From positions 587,797-651,796 of the forward strand of contig NZ_BMKX01000002.1 of assembly GCF_014644555.1 (NCBI RefSeq): 64,000 bases of DNA. The letters are read 5' to 3'. Origin of the DNA: Glutamicibacter ardleyensis (GTDB taxonomy: Bacteria > Actinomycetota > Actinomycetes > Actinomycetales > Micrococcaceae). The position numbers and the translations under genes were made by a program. Shown piece by piece: positions 35,039 to 42,895 of the stretch (position 1 is the stretch's first letter; every line of letters begins with the position of its first letter). The notes below the pieces were generated by a model. That model was not told where the DNA came from. It was given only the letters and a program-made list of their open reading frames with translations, and ran no database searches.

Positions 35039-35689
35039 GTGAAGAGACTTCTTGGCGTTCTCGCGCTGGTCTTTACCGCAATGCTGGCCCTATCGGGCTG
35101 CGTCAACATGAACGCTGAGGTCAACGTGACCGGTGCCGATCAGGCTACCGGTGCATTGCAGCTCACCACTCATCAGGAAAACCTGCAGGGCCAGAAATTC
35201 GAGGACGTGCTGGCTACGCAGATGAACACCGACGAGCTGGATAACATTCTGGGCGGACAGTGGAGCTACACCACCATCGACGATGGGGAAAACGTCGGTC
35301 TGCGCTTTGAAACCATCGGCAAGATGAACTTTGTCCAGCTACAGGACGCCTTTATGCTCTTCGGCTTCCCAATTACCCTGTCCGATCAGGACGGCGAATT
35401 CGGATTCTCGATGCCAGGCGCAGGTGAAGTCGCGGTCAACGAGCAGTTCACCGAGGCAAACTTGCAGGTCAGCTTCCCGGGTAAGGTGCTCACCCACTCC
35501 GCCGGCGAGGTTGATCACCACACCGTCACCTTCGACATGATTGCCGGTGCAAACGAGTACAAGGCTACCGGGGCAGCAAACTACACGATGTTCTACTCGT
35601 TAGTTTTTGGTGGCGCTCTACTGGTGCTAGCAATGATCCTCGTTTTCGCATTTGCACCGAAGTCAGCCAAGGATTCAGCCGCTCACTAA
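35039..35689 (+). CDS. LppM-like lipoprotein with C-terminal membrane anchor
   Basis: 216 residues starting at GTG 35039 (AGGAG nearby). The N-terminal signal ends in the lipobox ALSGC (Cys21), followed by VNMNAEVNVTGADQA; the beta-rich middle resembles the LppM domain of mycobacterial lipoproteins. A transmembrane helix lies at about 185-207 (SLVFGGALLVLAMILVFAF). A doubly anchored envelope protein is the likely form. Function unknown; LppM of Mycobacterium tuberculosis affects phagocytosis, which cannot be transferred here. Confidence 0.75.
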   Translation: MKRLLGVLALVFTAMLALSGCVNMNAEVNVTGADQATGALQLTTHQENLQGQKFEDVLATQMNTDELDNILGGQWSYTTIDDGENVGLRFETIGKMNFVQLQDAFMLFGFPITLSDQDGEFGFSMPGAGEVAVNEQFTEANLQVSFPGKVLTHSAGEVDHHTVTFDMIAGANEYKATGAANYTMFYSLVFGGALLVLAMILVFAFAPKSAKDSAAH

Positions 35690-35716
35690 GGGAATCGTTA
35701 GCTTCTTCACGGCCTG

Positions 35717-35746
35717 GGCCCGTCATCGTTGAAACGTTGACGGGCC
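35717..35746 (+). terminator. Hairpin between the LppM-like gene and pheS
   Basis: 14-base arms (35717-35730 and 35733-35746) with one mismatch and a tight loop; only weak T-richness after it. Confidence 0.55.
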
Positions 35747-35805
35747 TTAGCTAATAGAATAGGGACTAATAGTTCCACGAGATAAGAGAAGGATCGATCG
35801 ATCCC

Positions 35806-36885
35806 ATGTCTGATCAGACAATCCAAGAGGCAACGGAAGCGGAGCTCAACGCACCGCATCCGACAGATGAAGCAGGCATCAACGCCGCGGTTCAAGCTGC
35901 ACTGGCAGCCATCGAATCCGCTGGCGACCTGACTGAACTAAAAGATGCACGACTCGCCCACACCGGCGAGAAGTCCGCGCTGTCGCTGGCCAACCGCCAG
36001 ATCGGCAAGTTGGACAAGTCCGAGAAGGCGGTGGCCGGCAAGCTCGTCGGTGGCGCCCGCGGACGCGTGAACAAGGCGTTGGCCGCCCGCACGGTAGTGC
36101 TTGAAGAGGCCGAGGCCGCGCGCATCTTGGAAGAAGAGACCGTCGACGTCACCGCGGCTCCGCGCCGTCGCCGCGTCGGTGCTCGCCACCCACTGTCGGT
36201 ATTGCAGGACCGCGTGTCCGACATCTTTGTCGGCATGGGCTGGGAAATCGCCGAAGGCCCCGAGGTCGAATCCGAGTGGTTCAACTTCGACGCACTGAAC
36301 TTTAAGCCGGACCACCCGGCCCGCGAAATGCAGGACACCTTCTTCATCGAGCCGGCCGACGCGCACCTGGTGTTGCGTACCCACACCTCCCCGGTGCAGG
36401 TGCGTTCGATGCTGCAGCGTGAGGTGCCGGTCTACGTGCTCTGCCCGGGCCGTACCTTCCGCACCGATGAGCTGGACGCCACTCACACCCCGGTCTTCCA
36501 CCAGTTTGAGGGTCTCGCCGTGGATAAGGGCCTGACCATGGCCGATCTGCGCGGCACACTGGAGCACTTCGCCCGCCAGATGTTCGGCAAAGATGCACAG
36601 ATCCGTCTGCGCCCGGCCTACTTCCCGTTCACCGAGCCAAGCGCCGAGCTGGACATCTGGCACCCCGGTGCCAAGGGCGGCCCGCGCTGGATCGAGTGGG
36701 GTGGCTGCGGCATGATCAACCCGAACGTGCTGCGCGCCGCCGGGATCGACCCGGAAGAATACTCCGGATTCGCCTTCGGCATGGGCATCGAGCGCACACT
36801 GATGTTCCGCAACGACGTTCCCGACATGCACGACATGATCGAGGGCGACATTCGTTTCAGCCAGCACTTCGGGATGGAGATTTAA
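35806..36885 (+). CDS. pheS: Phenylalanine-tRNA ligase alpha subunit
   Basis: Catalytic subunit of the class II synthetase. 359 residues: an N-terminal coiled-coil domain (about 20-110) binding tRNA, then the catalytic core with motif 2 TSPVQVRSMLQREVPV and motif 3 GFAFGMGIERTLM. HPLSVLQDRVSDIFVGMGW precedes the core. A ribosome binding site AGAAGGA is present upstream of the ATG. pheT starts three bases after the stop. Confidence 0.97.
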   Translation: MSDQTIQEATEAELNAPHPTDEAGINAAVQAALAAIESAGDLTELKDARLAHTGEKSALSLANRQIGKLDKSEKAVAGKLVGGARGRVNKALAARTVVLEEAEAARILEEETVDVTAAPRRRRVGARHPLSVLQDRVSDIFVGMGWEIAEGPEVESEWFNFDALNFKPDHPAREMQDTFFIEPADAHLVLRTHTSPVQVRSMLQREVPVYVLCPGRTFRTDELDATHTPVFHQFEGLAVDKGLTMADLRGTLEHFARQMFGKDAQIRLRPAYFPFTEPSAELDIWHPGAKGGPRWIEWGGCGMINPNVLRAAGIDPEEYSGFAFGMGIERTLMFRNDVPDMHDMIEGDIRFSQHFGMEI

Positions 36886-36888
36886 GTT

Positions 36889-39429
36889 ATGCGTATTCCA
36901 CTTTCATGGCTGCGCGAATACACGCAGCTTCCGGCCGATGCGAGCGCCGAAGACTTGATGGCCGATCTGGTGAAGGTCGGTTTGGAAGAAGAGGACGTGC
37001 ACCGTCCCTCCGATACGCTCTCGGGCCCGATCGTCGTCGGTCAGGTGCTCTCGTTGGTGAAGGAAGAACAAACCAACGGCAAAACCATCAACTGGTGCCA
37101 GGTCCGCGTGGTGCCCGAAGGTACCGAGCAGACGCTGACCGGTAAGGGCATCGAACCGGGCGGCGTGCAGGGCATCATCTGCGGCGCACACAACTTCGTG
37201 GAGGGTGACAAGGTTGTTGTCACCCTGCCCGGCGCCGTGCTGCCAGGGGACTTTAAGATCACCCCGCGCAAAACCTACGGACATGTTTCTGCCGGCATGA
37301 TCGCCTCCTCCCGCGAGCTGGGCATCGGCGAAGACCACGACGGCATCATGGTGCTCTCCAACTACGGACTAGACCCAGAAGTGGGCACCGACGTCTTTGA
37401 GCTTTTCGGACTGAACGATCAGGCCGCGGAGATCAACGTGACCCCGGACCGCGGCTACTGCTTCTCGATCCGCGGCGTAGCCCGCGAATACGCGCTGGCC
37501 ACCGGCACCTCCTTCACCGATCCGGCAACCACCATTTCCGTCACCGAGGCAACCGAAGCCGGACACCAGGTCATCCTGTCCGACGACGCACCCATCTACG
37601 ACGTGCCCGGTTGCACGCGTTTTGTCACTCGCGAAGTCACCGGCATCAACCCATCGCTGCCCACCCCACGCTGGATGGCCTCGCGCCTGCAGCTGGCAGG
37701 CATGCGCTCGATCTCGCTGGTTGTCGACATCTCCAACTACGTGATGCTCGAGCTTGGCGCACCACTGCACTTCTACGATGCGGACAAGCTCACCGGTGCG
37801 ATCACCGTGCGTCGTGCGGCCGCCGGAGAAAAGCTCACCACGCTCGATGAAAAGAGCCGCGAGCTGTCGGTTGAGGACCTGCTGATTACCGACGAGTCAG
37901 GCGCTATTGGTATTGCTGGCGTCATGGGTGGCGCGGCGACCGAGGTCGGTCCGTCCACCAGCACCGTGCTGATCGAGGCTGCACACTTCGACGCAGTGTC
38001 CGTCGGACGATCCCGTCGCCGCCACAAGCTGCCTTCGGAGGCCTCCAAGCGTTTTGAGCGTGGGGTTGACCCACACATCATGGACATCGCCGCGCAGCGT
38101 GCGGTGAATCTGCTCGTTGAGCTGGCCGGTGGCACCGAGACCAGCAAGGTCACCGACGCAGGCGTTGTTCCGGCCGACACCCAGATCCAGTTGCCAGCCG
38201 GTTTCGCCGGGGCACTGATCGGCGTGGAGTACACCGACGAGCAGACCATTACCGCGCTACAGGGAATTGGTGCAACCGTCGCGCAAAACGCCGAGGGCTT
38301 TTTGGTTAGCGCACCAAGCTGGCGCCCGGACCTAGAGATCAAGGAAGACCTGGTTGAGGAAGTAGCCCGCGTGGTTGGCTACGACCAGATCCCGGCCACC
38401 TTGCCGGTGGCCCCACCAGGGCGCGGCCTGACCCGGACCCAGTCCCAGCGCCGGCGCCTCTTGCAGGGCCTGGCCGATGCTGGCCTGACCGAGGTCTTGA
38501 CCTACCCGTTCGTTTCCGAAGCGCAGAACAACATGTTCGGCACTCCGGAAGCTGGCGCCACGGTGAAGGCCGTGTCGCTGGCCAACCCGATCTCCAAGGA
38601 ATTCCGTTTCCTGCGAACCAGCCTGCTGCCGGGTCTGCTGGACACCGCACGACGCAATATCGGCCGTGGCTTCCGCGATCTGGCCTTGTACGAGGGCGGT
38701 CTGGTGTTCCTGCCAGGCGATCAGCTCGGTTCGGCGTTCCTCCCTCCGCTGGGCGTTAAGCCAAGCGATGAGGTGCTAGCGGACCTGTACAACGGTGTCC
38801 CCAACCAGCCATGGCAGCTAGCCGCGGTCTTCACCGGCCACGAGGCTTCGGCCGCCGCCGGGTTCGCGCCGCGTGCCTGGGACTGGGCCGACGCACTGGA
38901 TGCCGCACGCACCGTCGCGGACATCCTTGGTGTTGACCTGGAGGTTGCTCAGGGCGATCATCAGGCCTTCCACCCGGGCCGCGCCGCCACACTGAAGGTT
39001 GCTGGCGAAGTGGTTGGCTACGCCGGCGAGCTGCACCCGGCGCTGCTCAAGGACGCCGATCTGCCGCCGCGCACCGTGGCAATGGAGCTGAACGCTGCTG
39101 AACTGATGGCTGCCGCTCCGCAGGTGGTCGTGGCGCAGTCACTGTCCACCCAGCCGCTGGCTACCCAGGATGTTGCCTTGGTCGTTGATCAACACGTTGT
39201 TGCCGGTCACGTGCTTGACACCCTGCGCGAGGGTGCCGGCGCACTGCTCGAAGACATCACCTTGTTTGATGTGTATCAGGGCAAGGGCATCGAAGAGGGC
39301 AAGAAGTCGTTGGCCTTCGGTTTGCGTTTCCGCGCCGCGGACCGCACGCTGACCGCCGATGAAGCCTCCGAGGCGCGGGCCGCCGCGGTAGCTCTGGCCA
39401 CCGAGAAGTTCGGCGCCACCCAGCGCTAA
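36889..39429 (+). CDS. pheT: Phenylalanine-tRNA ligase beta subunit
   Basis: 846-residue partner of PheS. It contains the EMAP-II-like tRNA-binding domain (about 45-155), the B3/B4 editing domain, the B5 domain and the C-terminal FDX-ACB domain (STQPLATQDVALVVD to the end). RIPLSWLREY at the N terminus and GVDPHIMDIAAQRAV are family landmarks. Together with PheS it forms the alpha2-beta2 enzyme. A strong hairpin terminator lies 30 bases after the stop. Confidence 0.97.
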   Translation: MRIPLSWLREYTQLPADASAEDLMADLVKVGLEEEDVHRPSDTLSGPIVVGQVLSLVKEEQTNGKTINWCQVRVVPEGTEQTLTGKGIEPGGVQGIICGAHNFVEGDKVVVTLPGAVLPGDFKITPRKTYGHVSAGMIASSRELGIGEDHDGIMVLSNYGLDPEVGTDVFELFGLNDQAAEINVTPDRGYCFSIRGVAREYALATGTSFTDPATTISVTEATEAGHQVILSDDAPIYDVPGCTRFVTREVTGINPSLPTPRWMASRLQLAGMRSISLVVDISNYVMLELGAPLHFYDADKLTGAITVRRAAAGEKLTTLDEKSRELSVEDLLITDESGAIGIAGVMGGAATEVGPSTSTVLIEAAHFDAVSVGRSRRRHKLPSEASKRFERGVDPHIMDIAAQRAVNLLVELAGGTETSKVTDAGVVPADTQIQLPAGFAGALIGVEYTDEQTITALQGIGATVAQNAEGFLVSAPSWRPDLEIKEDLVEEVARVVGYDQIPATLPVAPPGRGLTRTQSQRRRLLQGLADAGLTEVLTYPFVSEAQNNMFGTPEAGATVKAVSLANPISKEFRFLRTSLLPGLLDTARRNIGRGFRDLALYEGGLVFLPGDQLGSAFLPPLGVKPSDEVLADLYNGVPNQPWQLAAVFTGHEASAAAGFAPRAWDWADALDAARTVADILGVDLEVAQGDHQAFHPGRAATLKVAGEVVGYAGELHPALLKDADLPPRTVAMELNAAELMAAAPQVVVAQSLSTQPLATQDVALVVDQHVVAGHVLDTLREGAGALLEDITLFDVYQGKGIEEGKKSLAFGLRFRAADRTLTADEASEARAAAVALATEKFGATQR

Positions 39430-39458
39430 ACCATGCCAATCGGCGCTTCGCGTCGGGC

Positions 39459-39511
39459 AACCAACGCCCCGAGGTATCTGCAATCACGCGGAATACCCCG
39501 GGGCGTTGGTT
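39459..39511 (+). terminator. Terminator after pheST
   Basis: Arms 39459-39477 and 39493-39511 pair with one mismatch; the distal arm runs into GTTTTG. Confidence 0.8.
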
Positions 39512-39589
39512 TTGTCCTGCATGCATCTGCCAGCGCCTGCAGGCGCGCGGTAGAATTAAGCTCCACACAACTTACCTCGGGGGCACGCC

Positions 39590-39802
39590 ATGGGTTCACG
39601 GATCGCCGCGCGACTTGGCGCGGTGCTGCTTATTGTGGTGCTTGGAGCCCTCGCGGTAGCGGTGGCGGTGTTCTTGGCGATGGGCGCGGTAAATCTAATC
39701 CAGCGCGGCGCCGGCACACATCTGGAAGAGCCGCCGACCCCGAGCGTGGAATTCAGCGAACCGCCCGCGGACCCGCTGCCCGGGCGCCCGAGCGGACCCT
39801 AG
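39590..39802 (+). CDS. Small single-pass membrane protein
   Basis: 70 residues: a basic N terminus (MGSRIAARLG), one long hydrophobic helix (about 10-36) and a proline/acid-rich tail (EEPPTPSVEFSEPPADPLPG). GGGGGC precedes the ATG by a few bases. No family recognised. The gene stands alone between the pheST terminator and a decayed ABM gene; real but low-information. Confidence 0.5.
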   Translation: MGSRIAARLGAVLLIVVLGALAVAVAVFLAMGAVNLIQRGAGTHLEEPPTPSVEFSEPPADPLPGRPSGP

Positions 39803-39818
39803 CAGCGAACGCAAAACC

Positions 39819-39995
39819 ATGATCGTGGAACACGCTATCCTGCCGGTGCGCTGGAAGCAGGCGCTGCACCATTTTTCCGATCCTTGTCCCCTGGTAGAAC
39901 ACTTTATCCCGGTGTTCGACTCCGAACTAGGCTCCACAGCAGGACCTTGGCCTCACCGCGCTCACGTTGGTTTGTTGTACTGTTCCGGTTCGTAG
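39819..39995 (+). pseudogene. Internally deleted antibiotic biosynthesis monooxygenase (ABM) family gene
   Basis: A 58-codon frame starts MIVEHAILPV, the N terminus of short ABM-domain proteins, and jumps directly to RWKQALHHFSDPCPLVEHF, matching the C-terminal end of the same family (typically WK-x-LLHHFYDPFP-x-VEHF). The central part, about 60-70 residues with most of the ferredoxin-like fold, is missing, so the gene has lost it through an in-frame deletion. After the family end it runs on into the 3' end of the opposing VOC gene before stopping at 39993-39995. Matching to the family is from memory. Confidence 0.7.
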
Positions 39996-40417
39996 CCGAT
40001 GAGCCAGTGCACCCCAAAACGATCACGCACCTGCCCGTCGCTGGCGCCCCATGGTTTGCGCGCCAGCGGATCAAGTACCGTGCCGCCCTCGGCGAGCTGG
40101 TCGAACCAAGTGTGCAGTATTTCGGGTGCCGCCGTGCCCAGCAGGCTGAGCATTAACCCTTGTGTGGACACCGCTTCTTCGCTCGGTGCGGCATCGGCCG
40201 CGTACAGGGTGAGCCTCCCGCGCAGCATGCCGTGGGCGATGTGCTCGCCAGGCCCGTCGGTGCGCGCAAATTCTGCATAGCTAAAGAGCGCGAGCGTTCC
40301 GCCAAAAATATGTTGGTAGTGTTCCAACGCGTGGGCGGCGGTGCCCGGAAAAAGGATGTAGGGCGCGGGCGCTGTCGCCGGTCGCGCCTCGGATTGTGAT
40401 GTCTTTGGTTCCGCCAT
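39962..40417 (-). CDS. VOC family protein (PhnB-like)
   Basis: 151-residue protein of the glyoxalase/VOC superfamily, PhnB or 3-demethylubiquinone-methyltransferase-like branch. Marks are ALEHYQHIFGGTL, FARTDGPGEHIAHGMLRGRL, and the final KPWGASDGQVRDRFGVHWLIGY, a typical PhnB ending. ATG 40417 was chosen because GGAGG lies upstream; the frame extends to 40540. Usually these small proteins bind a metal or small ligand, but no activity can be assigned. Its 3' end overlaps the decayed ABM gene on the other strand. Confidence 0.82.
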   Translation of the reverse strand: MAEPKTSQSEARPATAPAPYILFPGTAAHALEHYQHIFGGTLALFSYAEFARTDGPGEHIAHGMLRGRLTLYAADAAPSEEAVSTQGLMLSLLGTAAPEILHTWFDQLAEGGTVLDPLARKPWGASDGQVRDRFGVHWLIGYEPEQYNKPT

Positions 40418-40567
40418 GTTTTTTCCTCCAGAATTCGCGCACCGCTTCGAGGTAGCGTCGCCAGAGGTCAGGCCGTCCCAGGGGCAACGCCGGAGCGTAT
40501 CGGTTGCCCCAGCGTAGTGCCGGGCGCCACCGAGCTGCAAGAGAGGCGAGTGGCGTGAAGGGCAGGA

Positions 40568-41464
40568 CTAGAACTCTTCGCCGTGGCTGATGACCTTCGC
40601 AGCCCGCCCGACGATCTGCGGATCGGGGGTGCCGACCAGCGCGTGGTCCTTACCCTTGTACTCGAAGCGGCTCAGCACGTGGCGCATGGCCTGCAGCCGG
40701 GCACGCTTCTTGTCGTTGGACTTCACTACCGTCCATGGGGCATGCTCGGTGTCGGTCTTCAGGAACATCTGTTTTTTCGCGGCCGTGTAGTCATCCCACT
40801 TGTCCAGCGAGGCCAGATCCATGGGGGAGAGCTTCCACTGGCGCACCGGGTCGATGCGGCGAATGAGGAAGCGGGTGAACTGTTCGGCGGCGGAGACGGA
40901 GAACCAGAATTTCACCAGGTCGATGCCCTCCTCCACCAGCAGCCGCTCGAAGTGCGGGGTCTGCTCCAAAAAGTGCTCGACCTGATTTTCGCTGCAGAAC
41001 CCCATCGCGCGCTCCACCCCGGCACGGTTATACCAGGACCTGTCGAAGAGCACGATCTCCCCGGCGGCCGGAAAGTGTTCGATGTAGCGCTGGTAATACC
41101 ACTGGGTGGATTCGCGCTCGGTCGGCTTTTCCAGGGCGACGACGCGTGCCCCACGCGGGTTCAGGTGTTCGGTGAAGCGCTTGATCGTGCCGCCTTTGCC
41201 GGCCGCGTCGCGTCCCTCGAAGACGATCATCAGCCGTCGATCGTGCGCCTTGAGCCACTTTTGCAGCTTGAGCAGTTCGATCTGTAGCGCACGCTTCTGC
41301 GTATCGTAGGCCGCCCGCTCCATTTTGGCGTCGTAGGGGTAGTCCTCGCGCCAGGTGTCCACGATGGAGCCGTCCGCGCGCACCAGCACCGGGTCATCGT
41401 CGTCGTTGTCCAGCACGTGGTAGCCGCGAAATGCATCTTCAAGCAGGGGGAGTTCAACCGTCAT
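40568..41464 (-). CDS. ppk2: Polyphosphate kinase 2 family protein
   Basis: Transfers phosphate between polyphosphate and nucleotides, usually making NTP or NDP from polyP. 298 residues from ATG 41464 (GGAG upstream). Walker A appears as FEGRDAAGKGGTIKRF, Walker B as LFDRSWYNRAGVE, and the lid region contains RRIDPVRQWKLSPMDLAS. It is a single-domain PPK2. It lies downstream of the M1 peptidase and Pls-type synthetase on the same strand (117-base gap), so it could be co-expressed and regenerate ATP for the synthetase; that link is inference. Confidence 0.9.
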   Translation of the reverse strand: MTVELPLLEDAFRGYHVLDNDDDDPVLVRADGSIVDTWREDYPYDAKMERAAYDTQKRALQIELLKLQKWLKAHDRRLMIVFEGRDAAGKGGTIKRFTEHLNPRGARVVALEKPTERESTQWYYQRYIEHFPAAGEIVLFDRSWYNRAGVERAMGFCSENQVEHFLEQTPHFERLLVEEGIDLVKFWFSVSAAEQFTRFLIRRIDPVRQWKLSPMDLASLDKWDDYTAAKKQMFLKTDTEHAPWTVVKSNDKKRARLQAMRHVLSRFEYKGKDHALVGTPDPQIVGRAAKVISHGEEF

Positions 41465-41580
41465 GACTCCAGTGTATTTTTGCCAGGTGAACACCTCATG
41501 AACAATTGGCTAACCGTTCATTGACTTAGGCGTTTATGACGTATAGCCTGCGCCACGTGGCACCCGTGGTGGGAGGTGCG

Positions 41581-42882
41581 CTAGCGCGGGAAGGCCGGCA
41601 ATGCCTGTTCGTAGAGCCAGGGCTCCAACAGCGCGGCGACATCAAGCGTGCCTGGCGCGAACCCTTGGGCGTGCGCGAGGAACGCGGCGGTGTCCACATG
41701 CCCATGGGCGTGGGTGGCGACCCATTCCTTGAGCATCGCGTAGAAGGCTTCGGCGCCCACTTCGCCCAGCAGCGCGAACAACGCCAGCGCGCCGCGTTTG
41801 TATACCCGGTCATCGAACATCAGCTCGGGCCCCGGGGCGCCGATAACCAGGTCCTGCGCGGACTGCTCGAGCTTTTCCCAAGCCGCTCGGGCCCGATCGG
41901 CCAGCGAGAGCAGCCCGGCAGACTCGGAATACAACCATTCGCTGAAGCAGGCGAACCCCTCATGCAACCAGATGTCTGTCCAACGTTTTAAGGTCAGCGA
42001 ATTACCCCACCATTGGTGCGAAAATTCGTGCGCGATCAGCCGTTGTGCCTCCCAGTCAAGGGATAGGTGGTTGCGCCCAAAAATGCTCAGCCCGGCGGCC
42101 TCTAACGGGATTTCCAGCTCGTCGTCGACCACCACAATCTTGTAGCTGGCATACGGGTAGGGGCCAAAATGCCGTTCAAAAACCTCGGCCATCTCGCCCT
42201 GCTTGGCAAAGGCGCCACGCACCGCCAAATCCATGCCGGGCACCGCGTAGGCCAGCAGGTGGCCTTCGGTATCAAACGGGATTTCGCTGTAGCGTCCGAT
42301 CTGCACGGTCGCCATGTAGCTGGCGATCGGTTCACGCTGTTCGTAGACCCAGGTGTCCGCGCTCGCGGCCCGGGAGTAGCTGACCTGTTCGCCATTGGCC
42401 ACCGCCCGGTAGCCGGCATCGGTGGTGATCGAAAAACGGTAGCTGGACTTGTGGCTGGGATGATCGTTGCAGGGGAACCAGGTGGCCGCCCCGGTGGGTT
42501 GACCAGAAATCAGCACCCCGTCGGTTAGTTCCTCCCAGCCGACCTCTCCCCACATCCCGTTATCCACCCCCGGGTTTCCGGCATAACGCAGCGCCAGTTC
42601 CACCTGTTCGCCGGCGGGCAGCATTGCGGGCAGCTTCACCTCGATACGGTGGTGTCTTTTGGTGGCCGCAAGCTTTTTGCCCTGGCAGGTGGCCTTAAGC
42701 ACGCGCAACCCATGCAGGTTTAGCCGCACCACATCGAGGTCGACCAGTGCGCGGATGTGCAACACGGCCTTGCCTTCGAGCAGGTTGCTGGCCAGCTTGC
42801 ACTTGAGCTCCAGGTCATAGTGCTCCACGGTGTACTGCTCGGAACCGTGGTGTTTGGTGTAGTCATCTAGCTGCTGCGGCAT
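41581..42882 (-). CDS. M1 family zinc metallopeptidase
   Basis: 433-residue aminopeptidase-type enzyme. Zinc ligands are in HEFSHQWWGN (HExxH) and the distal glutamate in LHEGFACFSEWL, correctly spaced. Residues 1-200 form the N-terminal beta domain of the family. The large C-terminal helical domain of classical PepN (about 850 residues) is absent, so this is the short actinobacterial form. No signal peptide. It starts 13 bases after the stop of the Pls-type synthetase, so the two are an operon, and it may cleave or limit the poly-amino-acid product. Confidence 0.9.
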   Translation of the reverse strand: MPQQLDDYTKHHGSEQYTVEHYDLELKCKLASNLLEGKAVLHIRALVDLDVVRLNLHGLRVLKATCQGKKLAATKRHHRIEVKLPAMLPAGEQVELALRYAGNPGVDNGMWGEVGWEELTDGVLISGQPTGAATWFPCNDHPSHKSSYRFSITTDAGYRAVANGEQVSYSRAASADTWVYEQREPIASYMATVQIGRYSEIPFDTEGHLLAYAVPGMDLAVRGAFAKQGEMAEVFERHFGPYPYASYKIVVVDDELEIPLEAAGLSIFGRNHLSLDWEAQRLIAHEFSHQWWGNSLTLKRWTDIWLHEGFACFSEWLYSESAGLLSLADRARAAWEKLEQSAQDLVIGAPGPELMFDDRVYKRGALALFALLGEVGAEAFYAMLKEWVATHAHGHVDTAAFLAHAQGFAPGTLDVAALLEPWLYEQALPAFPR

Positions 42883-42895
42883 GCGGTGCGGTCCT

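Noticed and set aside
39803..39961. Treating the ABM fragment as plain intergenic DNA
   Set aside because: Both ends match the family in the same frame and correct order, so a deleted gene explains it better.
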